A DNA stretch of 64,000 nt, from assembly GCA_000381585.1 (NCBI GenBank), contig KB906741.1, positions 186,001 through 250,000 of the forward strand, in the 5' to 3' direction. The position numbers were made by a program, and so were the translations under genes. The stretch is from Acidobacteriaceae bacterium KBS 83 (GTDB taxonomy: Bacteria; Acidobacteriota; Terriglobia; Terriglobales; Acidobacteriaceae). This document shows positions 33,637 to 40,866 of this stretch, piece by piece (position 1 is the stretch's first letter; every line of letters starts with the position of its first letter). Under the pieces are notes generated by a model, which saw only the letters and a list, made by a program, of their open reading frames with translations, did no database searches and had not been told where the DNA came from.

Positions 33637-34077
33637 ATGGCGCAGTTTGAGCGGATACGTGATGTCATTTCCGGGCCTTTTAACCCCTCCATCCTGCAGG
33701 AACGCACCGCCTCCGGATGGCAGATCGTCTCCATCGAGTGGCGGCGCGAATTGCCTGCCAACGAAGCGCCGAGCGCCGGCGCCTTCAACGACGACATCCC
33801 CTACGGCCTCCGCATCTCCGATGACTGCACCCGCCTCGAAGTCGACCTCCGCGAAAACCAGATCCTCATCCAGATGATGGATCTCCTCGTGCAGGACTTC
33901 CCCTTCTCCAACATCGCGAGCGACCTGAACGAGAAGGGCTTCCGCACCCGCGAAGGGAAAATGTGGAGCCAGGTCTCCATCTTCAACATGCTGCCCCGCC
34001 TCATCGAAGTGGGGCCCCGTCTCTTCTCGACCGAAGAGTGGGAAGCCCGCCGCCACAAGTTCTGGAAGTCCGTCTAG
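33637..34077 (+). CDS. orphan recombinase-like domain protein
   Basis: A 146-residue protein with a GGAGG ribosome site. The C-terminal half resembles the middle 'Recombinase' domain of large serine recombinases: QILIQMMDLLVQDFPFSNIA, then LNEKGFRTREGKMWSQVSIFNML. The resolvase catalytic domain with its serine is absent, and so is the zinc-ribbon/coiled-coil end. It therefore cannot recombine DNA by itself and may be a DNA-binding remnant or a domesticated regulator. The frame is intact, with codon use like its neighbours. It lies at the left edge of the block separating the UbiA and DprE1-like genes. Confidence 0.75.
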   Translation: MAQFERIRDVISGPFNPSILQERTASGWQIVSIEWRRELPANEAPSAGAFNDDIPYGLRISDDCTRLEVDLRENQILIQMMDLLVQDFPFSNIASDLNEKGFRTREGKMWSQVSIFNMLPRLIEVGPRLFSTEEWEARRHKFWKSV

Positions 34078-34100
34078 AAGCGTACACGTCACTCCCCCCT

Positions 34101-34147
34101 TGTCATCTCGACCGCAGCTGCGAAGGCGCGCAGCGGAGAGATCTGCC
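34101..34147. repeat. copy of a dispersed intergenic repeat
   Basis: The stretch begins TGTCATCTCGACCGCAGC and ends GCAGCGGAGAGATCTGCC. This resembles a dispersed intergenic element known from many acidobacterial and other genomes (GTCATTTCGACC...GGAGAAATCTGC), whose shadow translation is CHLDRS...RDL. The inner part is partly palindromic. Only this copy was noticed in the window. Confidence 0.55.
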
Positions 34148-34221
34148 GTTTTGTCCGGGAACCTCCGTGCGATCTTCGCGATATTCGCGAGTCGGCATCC
34201 CACGCTGCTATCGTTAGGCCG

Positions 34222-34764
34222 ATGCATGATGTGAAGACATCGGTTTTCGTTGGCGTCAGCCTCGATGGATTCATCGCCCGGCCGAACGGCCAGTTCGACT
34301 TTCTGCCTGCAGGTGGAGGCGAACCACACGGCTACGCTGAATTCATCGCCACCGTCGATGTCATCGTGATCGGGCGTAAGACGTTTGAGATCGTCCTGTC
34401 CCTGCCCGAGTGGCCTTATGGCAGCAAGCGCGTTGTTGTGCTGAGTAGTCGCCCTCTCGATCTGTCAGTAGTCCGAGGACGCCCCGTAGAACAAATGGCG
34501 GGCATTCCAGCCGAAATCGTTGCGAAGCTGGCCGCTCAAGGAGCACGCCACCTTTATGTTGACGGTGGAATCACCGTTCAGAACTTCCTAAAAGCAGGAC
34601 TGATTCAACGGATCACCATCACTCGAGTTCCCGTGCTGATTGGAAGCGGAATCCCTCTCTTCGGCCCGCTCGAGCAGGACTTTCGCCTTCAACATATCGC
34701 CACTCAGACCTACGCGAGCGGTCTAGTCAAATCCGAATATCAAGTCCTCTATCCCGGCGAGTGA
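34222..34764 (+). CDS. dihydrofolate reductase-like (RibD C-terminal) protein
   Basis: A 180-residue protein of the RibD_C/DHFR superfamily, group YwjB/YyaP. Family segments are TSVFVGVSLDGFIARPNG, VIVIGRKTFEIVL, LYVDGGITVQNFLKAGLI and VLIGSGIPLFG. Members bind NADPH, but the substrate is not known for this group; they are not classical folate enzymes. A second member follows 145 bases downstream. Confidence 0.85.
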   Translation: MHDVKTSVFVGVSLDGFIARPNGQFDFLPAGGGEPHGYAEFIATVDVIVIGRKTFEIVLSLPEWPYGSKRVVVLSSRPLDLSVVRGRPVEQMAGIPAEIVAKLAAQGARHLYVDGGITVQNFLKAGLIQRITITRVPVLIGSGIPLFGPLEQDFRLQHIATQTYASGLVKSEYQVLYPGE

Positions 34765-34846
34765 TAGATCCCTCGAGCGGGCCGGGGATGCGCTGCCGAT
34801 CCGTGCTCTTCTCCTCGGCTCCGTCGCGAAATACTTAAGTAGAAAC

Positions 34847-34876
34847 TTGACAATAGGACGAGCGCGGGTTTTATTA
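34847..34876 (+). promoter_or_regulatory. sigma-70-type promoter for the DHFR-SRPBCC-ArsR operon
   Basis: A perfect -35 TTGACA at 34847-34852 is followed, 18 bases on, by TTATTA (34871-34876) as a weak -10. The candidate operator and the ribosome site AAAGGAG lie just downstream, which supports the placement. Confidence 0.5.
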
Positions 34877-34894
34877 GTTAAGCGCGCACTTAAC
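34877..34894. promoter_or_regulatory. candidate ArsR operator
   Basis: GTTAAG (34877-34882) and CTTAAC (34889-34894) form a perfect 6-base inverted repeat with spacer CGCGCA, placed between the promoter and the ribosome site of the 34910 gene. A further palindrome of the same core, ACTTAAGT, lies at 34833-34840, upstream of the -35. An ArsR-family gene ends this operon, so autorepression is likely. Confidence 0.55.
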
Positions 34895-34909
34895 AAAGGA
34901 GAACCCATC

Positions 34910-35467
34910 ATGCGTAAGCTCTCAATCTTCAACACAGTCTCCATCGACGGCTACTTCACCGACACACGCGGCGACATGAGCTGGGCCCATAAAGACGATC
35001 CGGAATGGAATGAGTGGGCCCGGCAGAACGCCTCAGGTGGTGGAGTACTCATGTTCGGACGCACTACGTATCAGCTCATGACGAAGTACTGGCCAACACC
35101 TCTGGCGGCGAAAAACAATCCTGTGATCGCGAAGTACATGAACGAAAGACCGAAGATCGTCGTCTCGCACAGCATCGAGAAGCCGGACTGGAATAACACC
35201 ACCCGCATCCAGGGCGATCTCCCCGCCGCAGTCCGACAGCTCAAGCAGGACTCCGGCGACGACATCTGCATTCTCGGCAGCGGCAGCCTCATCGCGCAGC
35301 TCGCGCCCGAAGGCCTGATCGACTCCTATCAGATCGCCGTTAGCCCGATCGTCCTTGGTGAAGGCAAGACACTCTTTGAAGGCGTCAAAGAACGTGTTGG
35401 AATGAAGCTCACCAGCACGCGCTCATTCGGCAACGGCAATGTGCTGACGTGCTATGAACCGGCATGA
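34910..35467 (+). CDS. dihydrofolate reductase-like (YyaP-type) protein
   Basis: A 185-residue RibD_C/DHFR-superfamily protein. The start at 34910 follows AAAGGAG at 34895 and gives the family's usual N terminus MRKLSIFNTVSIDGYFTD. Other motifs are VLMFGRTTYQLMTKYWPT, ICILGSGSLIAQLAPEGLID and IVLGEGKTLFEG. It is the first gene of an operon with an SRPBCC protein and an ArsR regulator, a common bacterial combination whose substrate is not established. Confidence 0.88.
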   Translation: MRKLSIFNTVSIDGYFTDTRGDMSWAHKDDPEWNEWARQNASGGGVLMFGRTTYQLMTKYWPTPLAAKNNPVIAKYMNERPKIVVSHSIEKPDWNNTTRIQGDLPAAVRQLKQDSGDDICILGSGSLIAQLAPEGLIDSYQIAVSPIVLGEGKTLFEGVKERVGMKLTSTRSFGNGNVLTCYEPA

Positions 35468-35528
35468 GTCTCCGTCGGCGCTCGCTGTTCTGCACCACAT
35501 GCTTGAAACAATTCAGGAGAAGGACACC

Positions 35529-35993
35529 ATGCCCGAACAATCCATACGAGCCGTACATCACCACACATTCGTGATCGAACGCCGATATCCGGCTCCGCCG
35601 GAGCGCGTCTTTGCTGCCTTCGCCGACCCAGCCAAAAAGCGCAGATGGTTCGCCGAGGGTGAAAAGGCCAACGTCGAACGGTTCGAGACAGACTTCCGCG
35701 TCGGTGGACGTGAGCACACGCGCTTCCACTTCGATGGCGGCGCGTGCGAGAACGACACAATCTACCTCGATATCCGCCCCAATCAATCCATCGTCTTCGT
35801 CTACACCATGACCCTCAACGGCAATCGCTTCTCCTCCTCGCAGGCCACCGTCGAACTGCTTCCCACAGAGAAGGGCACACAGCTCATCTTTACTGAGCAG
35901 GGCGCGTACTTCGAAGGCGCCGACGGCCCGAAAATACGCGAAGAAGGATGGAGCGAACTACTCAATCAACTTCCAACGGCGCTGGGAAATTAA
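35529..35993 (+). CDS. SRPBCC/AHSA1-family protein
   Basis: A 154-residue START-like protein of the Aha1/COG3832 group. The start at 35529 follows AGGAGAAGG; an upstream in-frame ATG overlaps the preceding gene without similarity. Typical segments are ERRYPAPPERVFAAFADP, KRRWFAEG, FRVGGREHTRF and the closing GWSELLNQL. Such proteins bind a hydrophobic ligand in a deep pocket. An ArsR regulator gene follows 23 bases later, a standard pairing. Confidence 0.9.
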   Translation: MPEQSIRAVHHHTFVIERRYPAPPERVFAAFADPAKKRRWFAEGEKANVERFETDFRVGGREHTRFHFDGGACENDTIYLDIRPNQSIVFVYTMTLNGNRFSSSQATVELLPTEKGTQLIFTEQGAYFEGADGPKIREEGWSELLNQLPTALGN

Positions 35994-36016
35994 CGTGCGC
36001 CACCGAGTTACAAATC

Positions 36017-36349
36017 ATGCTTAACCAGGCCACCCGCGTCCACCGCGTCTTCCACGCCCTCGGCGACCCCACTCGTCGCGCCATCGTCGAAAAGCTGAGC
36101 TACGGCCCCGCCTCCGTTTCGAGCCTCGCCGGACCGCTTGCAATCACCGTCGCAGCGGTCGTCCAGCATCTGCAGGTGCTCGAAGACAGCGGCCTCGTTC
36201 GCACGACAAAGGTCGGCCGCGTCCGCACCTGCCGCATGGAGCCTGCGGGGCTCTCCGTCGCGGAGCGCTGGATCGCCAGTCGCCGCTCGCTCTGGGAGCG
36301 TCGCCTCGATCGCCTCGGCGACCTCCTCGCCGAACCGGAAGAGAAGTAG
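36017..36349 (+). CDS. ArsR-family transcriptional regulator
   Basis: A 110-residue winged-helix repressor. The start at 36017 gives the canonical opening (VFHALGDPTRRAIVEKLS). The recognition helix region is VSSLAGPLAITVAAVVQHLQVLEDSGL, short enough to recognise by VVQHLQVLEDSGLV. Metal-binding ELCVCDL-type cysteines are absent, so it senses something other than a metal or acts with the SRPBCC partner. It is the last gene of the operon. A perfect inverted repeat at the operon promoter is its likely operator. Confidence 0.9.
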   Translation: MLNQATRVHRVFHALGDPTRRAIVEKLSYGPASVSSLAGPLAITVAAVVQHLQVLEDSGLVRTTKVGRVRTCRMEPAGLSVAERWIASRRSLWERRLDRLGDLLAEPEEK

Positions 36350-36740
36350 GCCGCCGCAACTTCGAGATCGCCCGCTTGCAATTCTTTGCATTCAGGCATT
36401 CCACTCGAATCCGCCGGAGTAATTCCCGGAACGGGCGCAGGACGCATTTTCCTGGCAAAGCAATTCCACGAATCTGCCACACTGGAAATAGCAATAGAAA
36501 CAGCAGTGCGTGCAAGCGCGCGGATGCCTTCCACAAGCCATTTAGAAAGAGGACTTTACCGATAAGTCCTTTGGCTGGACGACTTTAGCCCTCGGAAGAC
36601 ATTCTAAATAACAGATTTCATGGGGCTTGTGATCCGGTCTCTCGGTGCGGGAGGGGGAGGGGGTGCCCTCCATTCCAATTCTGAATGTGAACTGATGCCC
36701 TGTTACGTTGCCTGATACGCTAGCCTTGCCGGAAACCCAC
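36350..36740. other. non-coding stretch before the DprE1-like gene
   Basis: About 390 bases without a supported gene. It holds two small tandem hairpins (36551-36590) and, further right, a G-rich run (GGGAGGGGGAGGGGG near 36650) about 85 bases before the start codon. No convincing promoter was identified. Short frames in it show no similarity. Confidence 0.5.
36551..36590 (+). repeat. two tandem small hairpins
   Basis: GGACTT (36551-36556) pairs with AAGTCC (36564-36569) around TACCGAT, and GGCT (36573-36576) with AGCC (36587-36590). They lie about 150 bases before the DprE1-like start. They may be a leader structure or the end of the upstream operon; there is no T-run. Confidence 0.35.
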
Positions 36741-38078
36741 ATGCCAGTCAAGACCACCTCCCCCGCGCCCCCCGCGTTTGAATCGTGGGGCCGCTATCCC
36801 AAGCACCGCGCCGACATCGTCCCGCTCTACTGGACGAGCGATTTTCCGCTGCACGCGCCCTCGTCGTCGGCCATGTTGCCCGTCGGCATGGGCCGCTCCT
36901 ACGGCGACTCCTGCCTGCTCGATGGCGGAACGTTGCTCGATGCGCGCGGCCTGGACCGCTTCATCGCCTTCGATTCGGCGACCGGGTTGCTACGCGCGGA
37001 GGCCGGTGTCACCCTGGCCGAGATTCTCGACTTCGCCGTACCCCGGGGCTGGTTCCTGCCTGTCACTCCGGGCACAAAATTTGTCACAGTCGGTGGCGCC
37101 ATTGCCAACGACATCCACGGCAAGAACCACCACGTCGCCGGCACCTTCGGATGTCATGTGCCACGCTTCGAGCTCGTCCGCTCGAACGGTCAGAAGTACG
37201 AATGCACCGCGACGCAGAACCAGTCGCTCTATGAAGCGACCATCGGCGGCCTCGGCCTCACTGGCCTCATCACCTGGGCCGAGGTGCAGCTTCGCCCCAT
37301 CGTTTCGCGCAAAATCAAATATGAAGGCATTAAGTTCGTTGGCATCGATGAGTTTGTCGCGCTCTCTCGCGCAGCGCAGCACCTCGAGTACACCGTGGCC
37401 TGGATCGACTGCGTCTCTACAGGCAAGAACTTTGCCCGCGGCATCTTCATGCAGGGCGATCACTCCGAGCAGCCCGAGGATCTGAAGCCCTCCGGCAAAC
37501 CGAAGCTCACGCTGCCCGTCGATCTGCCGGCCTTTCTGATGAACAAGGCATCGATCGGCGCCTTCAACGCGCTCTATTATGCGAAGCAGTACAGCAAGCG
37601 GAAGAACGCGCTGGTCGACTTCGAGCCCTTCTTTTATCCCCTCGATTCGGTGCATCACTGGAACCGTGCCTACGGCAAGCAAGGTCTCCTGCAGTTCCAG
37701 TGCGTGCTGCCCTGGGAGCCGGACTTCCAGCAGGGCATCATCCAGGTGCTCAAGGCCATTACCGCCTCCGGCCTCGCATCGTTCCTCGCGGTCATCAAGG
37801 TCTTCGGGGATGTGCGCTCGCCCGGCATGATGAGCTTCCCCGCGCCCGGCATCACCCTCGCCCTGGACTTCCCGGTACGCGGCGAGCGCAGCTTCGACCT
37901 CACCGAGAAACTCGGCAATATCACCGCCGAATTCGGCGGCAAAATGTACCCCGCGAAGGATGCGCGCATGGCCCCGCGCCACTTCCAGCAGTTCTATCCC
38001 CAGTGGCAGGAATTCGCCCGGTACATCGACCCGGCCTTCTCATCCGCCTTCTGGCAGCGGGTCACCGCGCTTGGCTAG
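36741..38078 (+). CDS. DprE1-like FAD-linked oxidoreductase
   Basis: A 445-residue FAD enzyme of the VAO/PCMH family. It is close in motifs to mycobacterial decaprenylphosphoryl-beta-D-ribose 2'-oxidase DprE1: GMGRSYGDSCL, VTPGTKFVTVGGAIANDIHG followed by KNHHVAGTFG, and ATIGGLGLTGLI. DprE1 oxidises the 2'-OH of a polyprenylphosphoryl ribose. The ATG at 36741 is chosen; an upstream TTG at 36708 is possible. The SDR gene that follows overlaps its stop, as dprE1 and dprE2 are paired in Mycobacterium. Together they would epimerise ribose to arabinose on the lipid carrier. The end product in this organism is unknown. Confidence 0.9.
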   Translation: MPVKTTSPAPPAFESWGRYPKHRADIVPLYWTSDFPLHAPSSSAMLPVGMGRSYGDSCLLDGGTLLDARGLDRFIAFDSATGLLRAEAGVTLAEILDFAVPRGWFLPVTPGTKFVTVGGAIANDIHGKNHHVAGTFGCHVPRFELVRSNGQKYECTATQNQSLYEATIGGLGLTGLITWAEVQLRPIVSRKIKYEGIKFVGIDEFVALSRAAQHLEYTVAWIDCVSTGKNFARGIFMQGDHSEQPEDLKPSGKPKLTLPVDLPAFLMNKASIGAFNALYYAKQYSKRKNALVDFEPFFYPLDSVHHWNRAYGKQGLLQFQCVLPWEPDFQQGIIQVLKAITASGLASFLAVIKVFGDVRSPGMMSFPAPGITLALDFPVRGERSFDLTEKLGNITAEFGGKMYPAKDARMAPRHFQQFYPQWQEFARYIDPAFSSAFWQRVTALG

Positions 38079-38832
38079 CCGTTCCGTCTACCCGCCGAAC
38101 CGCATCCTCGTCCTTGGCGCCACCTCTGCGATCGCCATGGCCGTCATGCGTCAACTTGTCACCCCGGCAGCCCACTTCTTCCTGGTCGCCCGCTCCAAGG
38201 AGAAGCTGACCGCGGTGGCCCAGGACCTGCTCGTTCGCGGCGCCCTCCGCGTGGACATGATCGTCGCAGATCTCGACGATACTCAGGCCCACTCCCAGAT
38301 GCTCTCGGTCGCGACCTCCCAACTGGGTGCCGTCGATCTCGCGCTGCTTGCCCACGGGGTACTCGGAGACCAGGCTGCGGCCGAGCGGGACTACTTCATC
38401 GCCGAACAGATCCTGGGCACCAACTTGTTATCCGCCGTGTCGTTGCTCACCTGGCTGGCCAACTATTGCGTCTCTCAAGGGCAGGGAACGCTGGCGGTCA
38501 TCAGTTCAGTGGCGGGCGACCGAGGACGCAAGAGCAACTACGTTTACGGAGCCTCCAAGGCCGGGCTGAACGCCTTCCTATCCGGCCTGCGTAACCGCTG
38601 CGACCGATCCGGGGTGCAGGTGCTCACCATCAAGCCCGGCTTCGTCGCCACACCCATGACCGCACACGTTGCGAAGAATCGTCTCTTCGCCACCCCCGAG
38701 CGGGTCGCGCGCGGCATTCTCAGTGCCGTGCGCAAACGCAAAGACGTGGTCTACGTGCCATGGTTTTGGAGGCCGATCATGTCCATCATCAAGGTCGTGC
38801 CGGAGCCAATTTTCAAGGGCAGAGACCTATAA
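38071..38832 (+). CDS. DprE2-like short-chain dehydrogenase, TTG start
   Basis: A 253-residue classical SDR. The nucleotide motif is ILVLGATSAIAMAV and the catalytic residues are Ser in ISSVAGDRG and Tyr/Lys in YGASKAGLNAFLSGL. It resembles DprE2, which reduces the 2-keto intermediate made by DprE1. No ATG exists before the Rossmann motif in a suitable place; TTG at 38071, overlapping the DprE1-like stop by eight bases, gives MASRSVYPPNRIL and is the probable start. It ends with a C-terminal membrane-near segment (FWRPIMSIIKVVPEPIF) like other members. Confidence 0.88.
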   Translation: MASRSVYPPNRILVLGATSAIAMAVMRQLVTPAAHFFLVARSKEKLTAVAQDLLVRGALRVDMIVADLDDTQAHSQMLSVATSQLGAVDLALLAHGVLGDQAAAERDYFIAEQILGTNLLSAVSLLTWLANYCVSQGQGTLAVISSVAGDRGRKSNYVYGASKAGLNAFLSGLRNRCDRSGVQVLTIKPGFVATPMTAHVAKNRLFATPERVARGILSAVRKRKDVVYVPWFWRPIMSIIKVVPEPIFKGRDL

Positions 38833-38908
38833 GCAATCAGGACTAGATCGGTCGTGCAGCCGGAGCATAGGATGTGCGCGTCACACTCTGAAACGGAGGG
38901 AACCCGAT

Positions 38909-39121
38909 ATGATCGCAGTCCATGACGGCCAATGCGGTGTATGCACTCACTTCGGCGAACACAATCAGGCCGACAAGCAGGTGCTGACCCAGATCCTCAG
39001 CAGCAAACAGGCTCCCGAATCGCTGATAGAGGGATGCGGCCTGCCGAAGAACGCCGCCCTGCATCTCAAAGTCACCGCGGTAAGCGGTTGCGATGGTTTC
39101 CAGCCAGCGGCCGCCGCCTGA
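38909..39121 (+). CDS. small cysteine-containing protein of unknown function
   Basis: A 70-residue protein behind a strong GGAGGG site (38895-38900). It has CGVC at residues 9-12, then HFGEH, a central helix-like stretch and two further cysteines (EGCGLP, SGCDGF). Four cysteines and two histidines could bind a metal or form disulfides. I do not recognise the family. It stands between the DprE2-like gene and the convergent desaturase. Confidence 0.6.
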   Translation: MIAVHDGQCGVCTHFGEHNQADKQVLTQILSSKQAPESLIEGCGLPKNAALHLKVTAVSGCDGFQPAAAA

Positions 39122-39143
39122 GCTGGAACATTGTTCTCGCCAC

Positions 39144-39165
39144 AAGGCCACCTTTAGGCGGCCTT
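39144..39165. terminator. hairpin between convergent genes
   Basis: AAGGCC (39144-39149) and GGCCTT (39160-39165) flank an inner CC-TTTA-GG, a near-perfect stem with one A/C mismatch. It sits between the ends of the 70-residue gene and the desaturase. There is no clear T-run, so it is only a possible bidirectional terminator. Confidence 0.4.
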
Positions 39166-39226
39166 CGTGCTCCCAGTTGCGAGCTTGCTGACCCAGCGGA
39201 TCGGGTGCCGACTACGGCGGCGCTCC

Positions 39227-40114
39227 CTATATCTCTTTTACGTAGACCTTGCGCGCCAGGCCGATCTTCTCCATAAACCAGATTGCATAGTAGTTCGGGT
39301 CGAATTCATACCACGCGAGACCATGGCGCGCGGATACGGGATGTGCGTGATGGTTGTTGTGCCAACCTTCGCCCCCGGTCAGCAGCGCGACCCACCAGTT
39401 ATTTCTGCTGTCATCGTGCGTTTGATAACGGCGCGAGCCCCACATGTGCGTCGCGGAGTTCACCAGCCATGTCACATGCAGCCCCAGTACTGCGCGCAGG
39501 AAAATACCCCAGAGTACGCAGCGCCACCCGCCAATGGCCAGCAGGACAAATCCCACAAGCGTCACTGGCAGCCAGTGGTAGCGATCGAGCCAGCGGTAGT
39601 ATGAGTGCTGCATCAGGTCCGGTGTATACCGTTTCAGCGCGGGATCCTGGTTGTGCAAGGTTCCATGCAAGATCCAATCCATGTGGGACCACCACTTGCC
39701 ATCCCGCGGCGAATGCGGATCTCCGGGCTTGTCCGTGAGCTGGTGATGCAGCCGGTGCACGCCGACCCAGTAGATCGGGCCGCCTTGGAGCGCCATTGTG
39801 CCGCAAGTGGATATGGCGTACTCCAGCCAGCGCGGCACGGCATAGCCGCGGTGGGTGAGCAGCCGGTGATAGCCAATCGCAATGCCGACGTTCTGACCGA
39901 AGATCCAGAGCACCACAAATGCTGCAAAGGCCTTCCATGAGAAGAAGAAAAGGGCGGCTAGGGCGAGCAGATGGAAGAGGCCGAGAACAATGGCGAAGAT
40001 CCATTTCAAGGGGCCGCGGTTCTGCTCGGGCACGTGGCTGCGGGTGATCGGTGAAGGAGCCGGGGTTGCCGGGGAGGTCCTAACCTCATCTTGTATCTGG
40101 GTTTGGGGGGTCAT
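39227..40114 (-). CDS. acyl-CoA/acyl-lipid delta-9-type fatty acid desaturase
   Basis: A 295-residue membrane di-iron desaturase that introduces a double bond into fatty acyl chains. All three histidine boxes are present: HRLLTH (residues 83-88), HRLHH (120-124) and HNNHH near residue 257. Four hydrophobic segments flank them. The length is that of bacterial acyl-CoA desaturases. It is divergent from iscR with 223 bases between starts. It is expected to adjust membrane fluidity; electrons would come from a ferredoxin or similar donor. Confidence 0.93.
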   Translation of the reverse strand: MTPQTQIQDEVRTSPATPAPSPITRSHVPEQNRGPLKWIFAIVLGLFHLLALAALFFFSWKAFAAFVVLWIFGQNVGIAIGYHRLLTHRGYAVPRWLEYAISTCGTMALQGGPIYWVGVHRLHHQLTDKPGDPHSPRDGKWWSHMDWILHGTLHNQDPALKRYTPDLMQHSYYRWLDRYHWLPVTLVGFVLLAIGGWRCVLWGIFLRAVLGLHVTWLVNSATHMWGSRRYQTHDDSRNNWWVALLTGGEGWHNNHHAHPVSARHGLAWYEFDPNYYAIWFMEKIGLARKVYVKEI

Positions 40115-40260
40115 TCATTGTGAGCTTATCGCGAAGCCGCACTAACCACTGTAAGAGTTCCGTCACACGAGTTGATCTCATTCGCCATGGCCGAGAGCGA
40201 GTTCAACCAGCATCCTCCGGAGCTTTTTGATAATAATTAGTGTTCGATAGTCCCACCGCC

Positions 40261-40289
40261 TTGTCTGCGCCCGATCGCGCACCTATACT
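40261..40289 (+). promoter_or_regulatory. sigma-70 promoter of the isc operon
   Basis: TTGTCT (40261-40266), a 17-base spacer and TATACT (40284-40289), with transcription expected near 40296. The AT-rich, partly symmetric sequence just downstream (GTAATTACGACCGTTGAGG) is where an IscR site would repress the operon. Confidence 0.7.
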
Positions 40290-40337
40290 TGTAATTACGA
40301 CCGTTGAGGTAGGGATTCGCGGTCGGGATTGCTCGAA

Positions 40338-40814
40338 ATGCTCAGACTTACTAAAAAAGCCGATTATGGGCTGATGGCGCTCAAGTTTCTGGCAGAGCAT
40401 CCGGAGGTGTCCTCGCAGAGCGCGAAGGACATCTCTGAGGCATACGGCATTCCGCCCCAATTACTTGCCAAGATCTTGCAGCGGCTCACGAAGGTCGGAC
40501 TTTCAAGGTCGCATGCTGGAATCAATGGCGGTTACTCGCTGTCACGAAACCCGGCAACAATCACGGCATTCGAGGTGATCTACGCGATTGACGGTCCGCT
40601 TTTCATCACCTCCTGCGGACCCAGCACGGGCAGTAGCCGTTCCTGCGACCTGCTGGACAGTTGCACCATCAAAGAGCCGTTGAGCAAGGTGAACGACACG
40701 ATTTCGAACGTACTGAAGGCTATCCGCATCGCAGATTTGGTGGACGCTATCCCTTACGATCGGCGCGCACACGTGAATGGCGGTCATGGACGGCCGCTGG
40801 TAACGCTCGGCTAG
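40338..40814 (+). CDS. iscR: Rrf2-family iron-sulfur regulator IscR
   Basis: A 158-residue winged-helix regulator. ATG at 40338 is the start ([19 protein letters not shown]). The HTH is [20 protein letters not shown] and the wing [17 protein letters not shown]. Three cysteines that would hold a [2Fe-2S] cluster lie in [17 protein letters not shown]. The first spacing is nine residues, longer than the five of E. coli IscR, while the second is five as usual. It heads the isc operon and probably represses it when cluster-loaded. A TTG at 40329 is an unlikely alternative. Confidence 0.92.
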   Translation: MLRLTKKADYGLMALKFLAEHPEVSSQSAKDISEAYGIPPQLLAKILQRLTKVGLSRSHAGINGGYSLSRNPATITAFEVIYAIDGPLFITSCGPSTGSSRSCDLLDSCTIKEPLSKVNDTISNVLKAIRIADLVDAIPYDRRAHVNGGHGRPLVTLG

Positions 40815-40832
40815 TACAAGCAAGTTTGACAG

Positions 40833-40848
40833 GCCACCTTGGCGTGGC
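40833..40848 (+). repeat. hairpin in the iscR-iscS gap
   Basis: GCCAC (40833-40837) and GTGGC (40844-40848) flank CTTGGC in the 52-base gap between iscR and iscS. In E. coli the same gap carries an RNA structure that stabilises the iscR part of the message; a similar role here is a guess. Confidence 0.35.
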
Positions 40849-40866
40849 GGGAATAGAGAACGACCG

